DNA from: Alphaproteobacteria bacterium
GTDB taxonomy: Bacteria > Pseudomonadota > Alphaproteobacteria > Caulobacterales > Parvularculaceae
Direction: 5' to 3'
Length of the DNA: 13,347 bases
Assembly: GCA_030428745.1 (NCBI GenBank)
Contig: JAUIEG010000019.1
Span: 1-13,347, forward strand
In this document: positions 1-7,933 of the stretch, in pieces
Position numbering within the stretch: position 1 is the stretch's first letter
Layout: the number at the start of each line of letters is the position of its first letter
Position numbers and translations under genes: made by a program
The notes under the pieces: generated by a model
What the model saw: only the letters and a program-made list of their open reading frames with translations
The model's database searches: none
What the model was told of the DNA's origin: nothing

Positions 1-169
1 TGAACAGCGCTTCAACGGCTTCCTTGATCTCCGGCTTGGTCGCCGTTAGCGGCGTTTCAAACACCACCTGATTGTTCTCCGAAGCAATCGTCGACTTCTC
101 GGTGATCACCGGCGCAATCAGCGTATTGTAATGGGCCTCAGCGGCCGGGGTTTCGGTTTTCTTGCTCAT
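1..169 (-). CDS. rplW: Ribosomal protein L23 (uL23), 5' part only
   Basis: L23 is a 50S subunit protein at the peptide exit tunnel, where it binds 23S rRNA and serves as a docking site for trigger factor and SRP. Only the N-terminal 56 codons are in the window; the gene runs off the left edge. The frame opens MSKKTETPAAEAHYNTLIAP and continues with VITEKST, ENNQVVFE and ATKPEIKEAVEALF, which are recognisable L23 N-terminal sequence (the VITEKS turn and the KPEIK-AVE helix). The ATG overlaps the rplD stop codon as ATGA, so translation is probably coupled to rplD. The first 12 or so residues before HYNTL are a short polar leader. Identity is secure from sequence and operon position. Confidence 0.95.
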   Translation of the reverse strand, partial: MSKKTETPAAEAHYNTLIAPVITEKSTIASENNQVVFETPLTATKPEIKEAVEALF

Positions 170-783
170 TTGAGGCGCTCCTCCAGACCTTCAACGGCCG
201 CTTTTGTGAGGATCAGCTTGTCCTTGCGAAGAATGTCGTAAACATTCGCGCCGATGACAGGCAGCATGTCGATGCCGGCGAGATTACGCGTGGCAAGACC
301 GAAATTCTCATCAACAGAAGCGTCAACGATCAATGCGTTCGCGATGTTCATTTTCGCAAAAGCCGCAACCAGCGTTTTGGTCTTGGCGTCGGCGAGCTTG
401 GCTTCGTCGATGATGATCAGCGAGCCTTCAGCCACTTTCGCAGACAGCGCATGCTTCAGCGCCAGACGGCGGACCTTTTTCGGCAGATCGATCGCATGGC
501 TGCGCACGCGAGGCCCGTGGGCCTTGCCGCCGCCGCGGAATTGCGGCGCTGCGCGGTTACCATGACGAGCGCCGCCGCCGCCTTTTTGGCGGCCCCATTT
601 TTTCGAAGTCATTTTGACTTCGCCGCGCTCTTTCACCTTGTGCGTGCCTTGCTGGCGTTTCGCCAGTTGATAGACAACGCAGCGGTGCAGAATGTCTGCG
701 CGCGGCTCAAGACCGAAGATCGCGTCATCGAGATCGATGGACCCGGCCTTCTTGCTGTCAATGCTGAGGACGTCGGTTTTCAT
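166..783 (-). CDS. rplD: Ribosomal protein L4 (uL4)
   Basis: L4 is a 50S protein with a globular domain on the subunit surface and a long loop reaching into the exit tunnel; in E. coli it also represses its own S10 operon. The 205-residue length is normal for the family. The extended basic loop is visible at about residues 48-95: GTHKVKERGEV, then KKWGRQKGGGGARHGN, then APQFRGGGKAHGPR. The globular C-terminal part carries SLIIIDEAKL and LPVIGANVYDILRKDKLILT. The ATG shares one base with the upstream rplC stop codon (TAATG), and the gene's own stop overlaps the rplW start (ATGA), so the three genes form a tightly coupled block. Nothing is truncated. Whether L4 autoregulation operates here cannot be told from the sequence. 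Confidence 0.97.
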   Translation of the reverse strand: MKTDVLSIDSKKAGSIDLDDAIFGLEPRADILHRCVVYQLAKRQQGTHKVKERGEVKMTSKKWGRQKGGGGARHGNRAAPQFRGGGKAHGPRVRSHAIDLPKKVRRLALKHALSAKVAEGSLIIIDEAKLADAKTKTLVAAFAKMNIANALIVDASVDENFGLATRNLAGIDMLPVIGANVYDILRKDKLILTKAAVEGLEERLK

Positions 784-1649
784 TATTCGTCCCCTTCCTT
801 CTTCTCTGTTTCGTCTGCGGCTTCGACGCCTTCAGCGCCGGCGCCGGATTGCTGTTCTTTCAACGCCGCTTGCTGCTGGGCGCGTTCTTCTTCTGCGGCG
901 GCCTTAGCCGCGGCCTCTTCTTCAGCAGCCGCCTGCTTGGCGGCCTCTTCGGCCTGACGTGCGGCTTCTTCCTTGGCGGATTTCAGAGCCGCCGGCAGGA
1001 TGACGTTTTCCGGCGTCGGCTTTTTCACGGCGTCCTTGATCAACACCCAGCCGCCCTTCGGTCCCGGTACAGCGCCTTTGATGAGGATCAGCCCGCGGTC
1101 CGCATCCGTTTTGACAATCTGCAGGTTTTGAGTCGTCACGCGCGACGCACCCATATGACCGGCCATTTTCTTGCCTTTGAAGACCTTGCCCGGATCCTGA
1201 CACTGGCCCGTTGAACCATGAGAACGGTGCGAGATCGACACACCATGCGTAGCGCGCAGGCCGCCGAAATTGTGCCGCTTCATGGCGCCGGCGAAGCCTT
1301 TACCGATGGACGTGCCCGTCACATCGACATACTGGCCTTCGAAATAGTGATCGGCGATGATTTCCTCGCCAACCTCAATCATGTTTTCTTCCGACACGCG
1401 GAACTCGACGACCTTCGCCTTCGGCTCCACATTCGCTTTGGCGAACTGGCCGCGCTCAGCCTTGGTCGTGCGCTTGGCCTTTTTGGCGCCCGCGCCGAGC
1501 TGCACCGCGGTGTAGCCGTTTTTATCAGCCGTGCGCTGACCAACGACCTGACACTTGTCAAGCTGCATCACCGTCACCGGAAGGTGTTCGCCTTCCGCTG
1601 AGAAAATGCGGGTCATCCCGACTTTCTTTGCAATTAATCCCGTGCGCAT
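783..1649 (-). CDS. rplC: Ribosomal protein L3 (uL3) with long Ala/Glu-rich C-terminal tail
   Basis: L3 is an early-assembling 50S protein that lies close to the peptidyl-transferase centre. Residues 1-222 are standard L3: the start MRTGLIAKKVGMTRIF, the central VDVTGTSIGKGFAGAMKRHNF, and STGQCQDPGKVFKGKKMAGH, which holds the loop next to the catalytic centre. Q151 aligns with E. coli Q150, the residue methylated by PrmB. From about residue 223 to 288 the protein continues as a low-complexity, strongly charged tail of Ala, Glu, Lys and Gln, probably helical, ending acidic in EGDE. The E. coli protein is 209 residues, so the tail adds roughly 65. The start is supported by GGAG 8 nt upstream (1658-1661), adjoining the rpsJ stop codon. 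The last base of the stop codon is the first base of rplD. Confidence 0.97.
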   Translation of the reverse strand: MRTGLIAKKVGMTRIFSAEGEHLPVTVMQLDKCQVVGQRTADKNGYTAVQLGAGAKKAKRTTKAERGQFAKANVEPKAKVVEFRVSEENMIEVGEEIIADHYFEGQYVDVTGTSIGKGFAGAMKRHNFGGLRATHGVSISHRSHGSTGQCQDPGKVFKGKKMAGHMGASRVTTQNLQIVKTDADRGLILIKGAVPGPKGGWVLIKDAVKKPTPENVILPAALKSAKEEAARQAEEAAKQAAAEEEAAAKAAAEEERAQQQAALKEQQSGAGAEGVEAADETEKKEGDE

Positions 1650-1661
1650 CTCAAATGCTCC

Positions 1662-1973
1662 CTAGGCGCCAAGCTTGATTTCGACATCGACGCCAGCCGA
1701 GAGGTCGAGTTTCATCAGCGCATCCACCGTTTGCGGCGTCGGATCGACGATATCGAGCATGCGTTTGTGAGTGCGCATTTCGAACTGCTCACGGCTTTTC
1801 TTATCGATATGCGGCGAACGGTTGACCGTGTAACGCTCGATGCGGGTCGGCAGCGGGATAGGCCCGCGCACATTTGCGCCCGTGCGTTTCGCCGTATTCA
1901 CGATTTCCAACGTCGAAGCGTCGAGCACGCGATGATCGAACGCTTTGAGCCTGATGCGGATATTCTGTTGCAT
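1662..1973 (-). CDS. rpsJ: Ribosomal protein S10 (uS10, NusE)
   Basis: S10 is a 30S head protein that also acts as the antitermination and transcription-coupling factor NusE. At 103 residues it has the normal bacterial length. The sequence is recognisable throughout: NIRIRLKAFDHRVLD at the start, the GANVRGPIPLPTRIERYTVN segment with the extended loop, SPHIDKKSREQFEMRTHKR, and a C-terminal strand ending GVDVEIKLGA. It is the first gene of the S10 group and starts 95 nt after tuf, across an 11-bp hairpin. The Shine-Dalgarno before the ATG at 1973 is weak (AGAG about 13 nt upstream, then a GA-rich stretch). The start is still secure because MQQNIRIRLKAFDH matches the usual N-terminus. Confidence 0.97.
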   Translation of the reverse strand: MQQNIRIRLKAFDHRVLDASTLEIVNTAKRTGANVRGPIPLPTRIERYTVNRSPHIDKKSREQFEMRTHKRMLDIVDPTPQTVDALMKLDLSAGVDVEIKLGA

Positions 1974-2025
1974 GGTCTACGCTTCGCTCTTTGAAAAATT
2001 CTAACTTCTATCTTTTGAGTCGAAA

Positions 2026-2054
2026 GCGCGGACCGGTTTAGGGCCGGTCCGCGC
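2026..2054 (-). terminator. Strong GC-rich hairpin between tuf and rpsJ (attenuator or weak terminator)
   Basis: A perfect 11-bp inverted repeat pairs 2026-2036 with 2044-2054 across a 7-nt loop. On the transcribed strand it begins 14 nt after the tuf stop codon. It is followed by only three T's and then CGACTC, so the T-tract is poor for a classical intrinsic terminator. It could lower read-through from the str genes into the S10 genes, protect the tuf mRNA 3' end, or be a control site. The stem is certain; its role is inference. Confidence 0.5.
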
Positions 2055-2068
2055 AATATTCTTGCCTG

Positions 2069-3244
2069 CTACTCGATGATCTTCGAGACGATGCCGGCGC
2101 CGACGGTGCGGCCGCCTTCACGGATAGCAAAGCGGAGCTTTTCTTCCATGGCGATCGGCACGATGAGCTCGACATTCACTTCCACGTTGTCACCCGGCAT
2201 GACCATCTCAACGCCTTCTTTGAGCGTCACAACACCGGTCACGTCGGTCGTGCGGAAGTAGAACTGCGGGCGGTAGTTCGTGAAGAACGGCGTATGACGG
2301 CCGCCTTCTTCTTTGGTCAGGATGTAGGCCTCGGCCACGAATTTCGTGTGCGGGGTCACAGAGCCCGGCTTGCAGAGCACCTGGCCGCGCTCAACTGCAT
2401 CACGTTCGATGCCGCGCAGAAGAACGCCGACATTGTCGCCCGCTTCACCGCGATCAAGCAGCTTGCGGAACATTTCAACGCCTGTGCAGGTGGTTTTCTT
2501 CGTGTCTTTGATGCCGACGATTTCCAGTTCGTCACCGACATTGACAACACCGCGCTCAACACGGCCGGTCACAACCGTGCCGCGACCGGAGATCGAGAAC
2601 ACATCTTCGATCGGCAGAAGGAACGGCTGGTCAACCGGACGGTCCGGGGTCGGGATGTAGCTGTCGACGGCTTCCATCAGTTCTTTAATGGAGTTCTCGC
2701 CGATTTCCGGATCGCGGCCTTCAAGAGCAGCAAGCGCGGAGCCTTTGACGATCGGAATGTCGTCGCCCGGGAATTCGTAGGAAGACAGAAGCTCACGAAC
2801 TTCCATTTCAACGAGTTCAAGAAGCTCTTCGTCGTCAACCTGATCAACTTTGTTGAGATAGACAACAATCGCCGGCACGCCAACCTGACGTGCAAGCAGG
2901 ATGTGCTCGCGCGTCTGCGGCATCGGGCCGTCGGCGGCGTTCACAACAAGAATAGCGCCGTCCATCTGCGCCGCGCCGGTGATCATGTTTTTAACATAGT
3001 CAGCGTGACCGGGGCAGTCGACGTGAGCGTAGTGACGCGCATCGGTTTCATATTCAACGTGCGCCGTTGAAATGGTGATGCCGCGGGCTTTTTCTTCCGG
3101 CGCCGCGTCAATCTGGTCATACGCCTTGAAGTCACCGAAATATTTGGTGATGGCCGCCGTCAGCGTCGTCTTACCATGGTCAACGTGACCAATGGTGCCG
3201 ATGTTGGCGTGCGGCTTGTTACGTTCAAACTTTTCCTTCGACAT
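2069..3244 (-). CDS. tuf: Elongation factor Tu
   Basis: EF-Tu is the cytoplasmic GTPase that delivers aminoacyl-tRNA to the ribosomal A site. All GTPase motifs are present: G1 GHVDHGKT at residues 19-26, G2 RGITI at 54-58, G3 DCPGH at 76-80 with the catalytic histidine H80, G4 NKVD at 131-134 and G5 SAL at 169-171. Domains 2 and 3 follow, with FSISGRGTVVTGRVERG, TPHTKFVAEAYILTKEEGGRHTPF, NYRPQFYFRTTDVTG and a C-terminus ending VSKIIE. The length of 391 residues fits a bacterial EF-Tu lacking the small insertion of the E. coli protein (393 residues mature). The start is preceded by GGAGA at a good distance. It is the last gene of the str set, 85 nt after fusA. Many bacteria carry a second tuf copy elsewhere; this window cannot show it. 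Confidence 0.98.
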   Translation of the reverse strand: MSKEKFERNKPHANIGTIGHVDHGKTTLTAAITKYFGDFKAYDQIDAAPEEKARGITISTAHVEYETDARHYAHVDCPGHADYVKNMITGAAQMDGAILVVNAADGPMPQTREHILLARQVGVPAIVVYLNKVDQVDDEELLELVEMEVRELLSSYEFPGDDIPIVKGSALAALEGRDPEIGENSIKELMEAVDSYIPTPDRPVDQPFLLPIEDVFSISGRGTVVTGRVERGVVNVGDELEIVGIKDTKKTTCTGVEMFRKLLDRGEAGDNVGVLLRGIERDAVERGQVLCKPGSVTPHTKFVAEAYILTKEEGGRHTPFFTNYRPQFYFRTTDVTGVVTLKEGVEMVMPGDNVEVNVELIVPIAMEEKLRFAIREGGRTVGAGIVSKIIE

Positions 3245-3329
3245 TTCACTTCTCTCCGTCTTCTTTGACGTCTGTCGTTAAACCTGATCGCCCGGATCTA
3301 CGTTCTGGCGGGCGGCCTCTCTTAGTTGG

Positions 3330-5408
<2,079 letters not shown>

Positions 5409-5435
5409 GGCTAAAAGCCCTTACCCTTGAATTCG

Positions 5436-5906
5436 TTACCAGCGATAATGCGAGAAGGCGCGGTTGGCCTCAGCCATCCGGTGCGTGTCTTCGCGCTTCT
5501 TGACGGCCGCGCCGCGGTTCTGGGCGGCGTCCATCAGTTCATTCGAAAGCTTGTCGACCATGGTGGTTTCATTGCGCGAACGAGCCGCGGAAATGATCCA
5601 GCGCATGGCGAGCGCCAGTTTGCGGTCCGGGCGAACTTCAACCGGAACCTGATAGGTCGCGCCGCCGACGCGGCGGGAGCGGACCTCGATCGCCGGCGTC
5701 ACATTCTCAAGCGCTTCCTTGAAGAGCTCTACCGGCGGACGGCGCAGTTTGGATTCGATTTTCTCGAAAGCGCCGTAAACAATTTTCTCGGCCGCCGGCT
5801 TTTTGCCGTCGACCATGACGTAATTCATGAATTTCGAAACGGTCTTGTCGCCGAACTTCGGGTCCGGATGAACGACGCGTTTTTCTGCGCGGTGACGACG
5901 TGACAT
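5436..5906 (-). CDS. rpsG: Ribosomal protein S7 (uS7)
   Basis: S7 is a primary 16S rRNA-binding protein that organises the 30S head and contacts the E-site tRNA. The 156-residue length is the common bacterial one. Visible hallmarks are MSRRHRAEKR at the start, DPKFGDKTVSKFMNYVMVDGKK, the helical RPPVELFKEALENVTPAIEV, RRVGGATYQVPVEVRPDR in the beta-hairpin region, and the C-terminus AFSHYRW. The start lies 11 nt after the rpsL stop codon, with a Shine-Dalgarno-like TAAGGAT overlapping that stop, so translation is probably coupled. In E. coli, S7 represses the operon by binding a long rpsL-rpsG spacer; the spacer here is too short for such a site. Confidence 0.98.
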   Translation of the reverse strand: MSRRHRAEKRVVHPDPKFGDKTVSKFMNYVMVDGKKPAAEKIVYGAFEKIESKLRRPPVELFKEALENVTPAIEVRSRRVGGATYQVPVEVRPDRKLALAMRWIISAARSRNETTMVDKLSNELMDAAQNRGAAVKKREDTHRMAEANRAFSHYRW

Positions 5907-5917
5907 CTCTTATATCC

Positions 5918-6289
5918 TTATTTCGGACGCTTAGCGCCGTATTTCGAACGGCGCTGCTTGCGGTCTTTGACGCCCTGCGTGTCGAGCACGCCGCGGATGA
6001 TGTGGTAGCGAACGCCGGGAAGGTCTTTCACGCGGCCGCCGCGGATCAGAACCACAGAGTGCTCCTGAAGATTGTGGCCCTCGCCCGGAATATAGCCGAT
6101 CACCTCATGACCATTGGTCAGGCGGATCTTGGCGACTTTCCGCAGCGCCGAGTTCGGCTTTTTCGGCGTCGTCGTGTAAACGCGCGTACAAACGCCGCGC
6201 TTTTGAGGATTGCCCTCAAGCGCCGGCACTTTGTTAATTGCGCGTTTCGGCTTCCGCGGTTTGCGGATAAGTTGTTGTATCGTCGGCAT
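5918..6289 (-). CDS. rpsL: Ribosomal protein S12 (uS12)
   Basis: S12 sits at the 30S decoding centre and controls accuracy; changes in it give streptomycin resistance. The product has 123 residues, with the conserved PTIQQLIRKPR start, PQKRGVCTRVYTTTPKKPNS around residues 28-47, GHNLQEHSVVLIRGGRVKDL at 71-90 and the C-terminus GAKRPK. The two classical streptomycin positions, K43 and K88 (counting Met), are wild type, so S12 gives no sign of streptomycin resistance. D89, the residue beta-methylthiolated by RimO in E. coli, is present. It is the first gene of the str operon, preceded by a leader of about 200 nt from the promoter at 6501-6529. GGAGAG lies upstream of the ATG at a slightly long distance. 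Confidence 0.98.
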   Translation of the reverse strand: MPTIQQLIRKPRKPKRAINKVPALEGNPQKRGVCTRVYTTTPKKPNSALRKVAKIRLTNGHEVIGYIPGEGHNLQEHSVVLIRGGRVKDLPGVRYHIIRGVLDTQGVKDRKQRRSKYGAKRPK

Positions 6290-6454
6290 CCGTTTCCGTC
6301 TCTCCGGCTTTGGCCTTCGCTTGTCGCGGGCGCTGACCTAAATCCTTCGCGCCACGGACGGGATTATCCATGACGCAAACGAGCGGAGCCCCGTCAGGCG
6401 GAACGCCGCTCAAAAAACCAAACTGTATCAGCTAAAAGCGGCTGCGTTTCAGGG

Positions 6455-6472
6455 TCTTCCTGAAAAGGAAGA
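6455..6472 (-). promoter_or_regulatory. Hairpin in the str operon leader
   Basis: A perfect 6-bp stem (6455-6460 with 6467-6472) closes a 6-nt loop in the untranslated leader of rpsL. Flanking TCAGCT/AGCTGA segments (6428-6433 and 6472-6477) could form an outer stem around it. A run of six T's on the transcribed strand follows at 6417-6412, about 10 nt past the outer stem. This might be an attenuator or a control structure, but the T-run does not directly abut the stem. The role is speculative. Confidence 0.3.
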
Positions 6473-6500
6473 GCTGACGGCCAGCCATTCAGCGGCGCGA

Positions 6501-6529
6501 GACATACCGAGGCGAGTCGGATGGGTCAA
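6501..6529 (-). promoter_or_regulatory. Sigma70-type promoter of the str operon
   Basis: On the minus strand the -35 element TTGACC occupies 6529-6524 and the -10 element TATGTC occupies 6506-6501, separated by exactly 17 bp (6507-6523). This fits the alphaproteobacterial housekeeping pattern, in which TTGAC is strongly kept and the -10 is looser. Transcription would start near 6494, giving a leader of about 205 nt before the rpsL ATG at 6289. It lies in the only sizeable gap upstream of the operon and points the right way. The hexamers and spacing are directly visible; activity is inferred. Confidence 0.65.
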
Positions 6530-6545
6530 TACGTGTTTACGAAAA

Positions 6546-6570
6546 TAAAAGGCCTTTCGGCCTGTTTTTT
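6546..6570. terminator. Bidirectional terminator-like hairpin upstream of both divergent genes
   Basis: The stem AGGCC/GGCCT (6550-6554 with 6559-6563) encloses a 4-nt loop. Read on the plus strand it is followed by GTTTTTT. Read on the minus strand the loop is GAAA, a stable GNRA tetraloop, and the stem is followed by TTTATTTT. Both directions therefore look like intrinsic terminators, although the stem is only 5 bp (plus possible A-T extension). It sits about 20 bp beyond the str -35 element and could insulate the str promoter from antisense transcription through the glycosyltransferase gene, or end a short unannotated RNA. Confidence 0.55.
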
Positions 6571-6726
6571 CCCGTCAAAGCTCCGCACATCTTGGCTGCT
6601 TCCTTGCAGGCGCCTAAGACAGCCAAAAAATCGCCGGAAATCAAGGCGACACGGGTTCAAACGGCATTTGGCGGAAACGGCCTGAAAGAATCATGACCAT
6701 GAGTGAAAAGACGCTCCAGCCAGATC

Positions 6727-6732
6727 AAGGAG
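6727..6732 (+). promoter_or_regulatory. Shine-Dalgarno deciding the TTG start of the glycosyltransferase
   Basis: AAGGAG at 6727-6732 is a near-perfect Shine-Dalgarno with an 8-nt spacer to TTG at 6741. The alternative ATG at 6693 (and the ATG at 6699) has only a weak GAAAG nearby. This is the main reason for preferring the TTG start. Confidence 0.6.
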
Positions 6733-6740
6733 ACATAAAG

Positions 6741-7922
6741 TTGCGCATAGCCATCGTTCAATACGGCGTCTTCCATGGCCGATTTGAGGAACTTCGCACC
6801 GGCGGCTCTGAGACCTATTACGCTCAGCGTTATTCGGTGGATTTCGTCGCCGATCTCGCCGAGCGGTGCGAATTTCTGGGCGTTTGCGGTGTTTTGGGAA
6901 AAAAAGCGGAGGAAGTGGCGCTTTCCGACCGCCTCCATTCGGCCTGTGTGCCGGCAATCAGGGGCGGAGCAATGGATTCGCCCTCGATTATCCGGCTTCT
7001 CGAAAAATGGCGGCCGGACCGACTGATTCTCCAGGCGCCGGACCGGCCGCTTCTAAAATGGGCGCTCAGGAACAAGATCGAGACCCTGCCCCTGCTCGCG
7101 GACAGCTTTGAACAGAAATCATTCAGGCGCCAGGCGCAGGCGTTTCTTCTCGGTAGGCTTCTCAATAAACCCGCCTTCCGCGCAGTCGGAAATCATAATG
7201 TGCCGTCCTGTATCTCGCTGAAACGCATCGGAATCGACGCCGCGAAAATCTATCCGTGGGACTGGCCCCATGAAGTGCGGCCTGAAGCCAACCCGGTAAA
7301 ATCCCTGCCCGAAGGGCCCGCTGAGCTCGTATATGTGGGCACCGTGGCCGAGGCGAAGGGCGTTGCCGAGTGCGTTGAGGCGGCGCGCATCCTAAAATCC
7401 GATGGCATCGACTTTAAGATGACGATCATCGGCGGCGGCGGCTTTTCGCAAGGAGCCGAAGCGCTCATCGCCCGTCATGATTTGTCAGAGCAAGTCCGGC
7501 TGACGGGTCGGCTTTCCCATGAGCAGGTGTTTGAGACGCTTAGGAGCGCCACTCTTTCCATGGCGCCTAGCTGGCACGCCTACCCAGAGGGGCTGCCCAT
7601 GACAATCTATGAGGCGCTGGCGACCCGGACTCCCCTCGCCCTGTCCGACCACCCGATGTTCCAGCTTTACTTCAAAGACACGCCTGCTGCGCGTATGGCG
7701 CCGGAGCGCAACCCGGAAGCTCTTGCGTCAGCGATCAAGGCGCTGATCACGGATCAAGCCGCCTACGCCGCCGCATCCGAGGCGACGGGCGATCTCTGGA
7801 ACAAGGTTAAATGCGACCTCACCTGGGGGACCCTGATCAAAGCGTGGCTGGGTGAGAACGGCGCCTCTCTGAACAGCATTCGCGAGGAAAGCCTCGAAGC
7901 CAGACTCGCTAAGCTGAGCTAA
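6741..7922 (+). CDS. GT4-like GT-B glycosyltransferase
   Basis: This is probably a retaining glycosyltransferase that moves a sugar from a nucleotide-sugar donor to an unknown acceptor, perhaps a surface polysaccharide or lipid. Numbering from the ATG at 6693 (409 residues), an N-terminal Rossmann-like half starts at LRIAIVQYG (residue 17) and has a GGSE motif at 37-40. The C-terminal donor-binding half has LVYVGTVAEAKGV (212-224), TIIGGGG (244-250) and LTGRLSHEQVFETLRSA (270-286). It also has APSWHAYPEGLPMTIYEALA, which carries the E-x7-E signature of this family (E299, E307). No signal peptide or membrane segment is seen, so it is likely cytoplasmic. I chose TTG at 6741 (393 residues) because AAGGAG precedes it and it places the first beta strand at the N-terminus; ATG at 6693 remains possible. 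The gene is intact, opposes all its neighbours and ends before a shared terminator. Family confidence is high; acceptor and pathway are unknown. Confidence 0.85.
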   Translation: MRIAIVQYGVFHGRFEELRTGGSETYYAQRYSVDFVADLAERCEFLGVCGVLGKKAEEVALSDRLHSACVPAIRGGAMDSPSIIRLLEKWRPDRLILQAPDRPLLKWALRNKIETLPLLADSFEQKSFRRQAQAFLLGRLLNKPAFRAVGNHNVPSCISLKRIGIDAAKIYPWDWPHEVRPEANPVKSLPEGPAELVYVGTVAEAKGVAECVEAARILKSDGIDFKMTIIGGGGFSQGAEALIARHDLSEQVRLTGRLSHEQVFETLRSATLSMAPSWHAYPEGLPMTIYEALATRTPLALSDHPMFQLYFKDTPAARMAPERNPEALASAIKALITDQAAYAAASEATGDLWNKVKCDLTWGTLIKAWLGENGASLNSIREESLEARLAKLS

Positions 7923-7933
7923 ACGCACAACCT

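Larger units (their letters stand above)
6290..6740. other. Gene-free stretch between divergent rpsL and the glycosyltransferase gene
   Basis: No protein gene is supported here. From low to high coordinate it holds the str leader (about 6290-6494), with inverted repeats 6381-6386/6406-6411 and 6455-6460/6467-6472, then the str promoter (6501-6529). Next come a bidirectional terminator-like hairpin (6546-6570) and a perfect 7-bp inverted repeat 6592-6598/6620-6626, one arm of which lies in a 15-nt SRP-RNA-like stretch (6591-6605). The untranslated or N-terminal-coding start of the plus-strand gene follows. A convincing promoter for the plus-strand gene was not found. The best candidate is TTGGCT at 6592-6597, a 17-bp spacer and TAAGAC at 6615-6620, which matches the consensus only in part. 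Confidence 0.7.

Noticed and set aside
1998..2025. Possible separate promoter for rpsJ (TTTCGA, 16 bp, TAGAAT)
   Set aside because: The -10 is acceptable but the -35 is poor and abuts the hairpin arm. Read-through from tuf is a simpler explanation.
2294..3070. Plus-strand open frame of 258 codons antisense to tuf
   Set aside because: It is a shadow of the EF-Tu reading frame, with no ribosome-binding site or recognisable motif.
3289..3314. 6-bp inverted repeat between fusA and tuf (CGCCCG/CGGGCG)
   Set aside because: It has a long 14-nt loop and no T-tract, and short GC-rich repeats are common in such DNA.
6592..6620. Possible promoter for the glycosyltransferase (TTGGCT, 17 bp, TAAGAC)
   Set aside because: The spacing is right but both hexamers match the consensus only about half, so it is too weak to list as a promoter.
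6537..6644. Minus-strand 35-codon frame starting at TTG in the gene-free stretch
   Set aside because: It has no Shine-Dalgarno, contains the terminator-like hairpin within it, and its sequence is not recognisable. It is more likely chance.
6657..6938. Minus-strand open frame of 93 codons overlapping the start of the glycosyltransferase
   Set aside because: It is antisense to a gene with clear family motifs, and no domain or good ribosome-binding site was seen.
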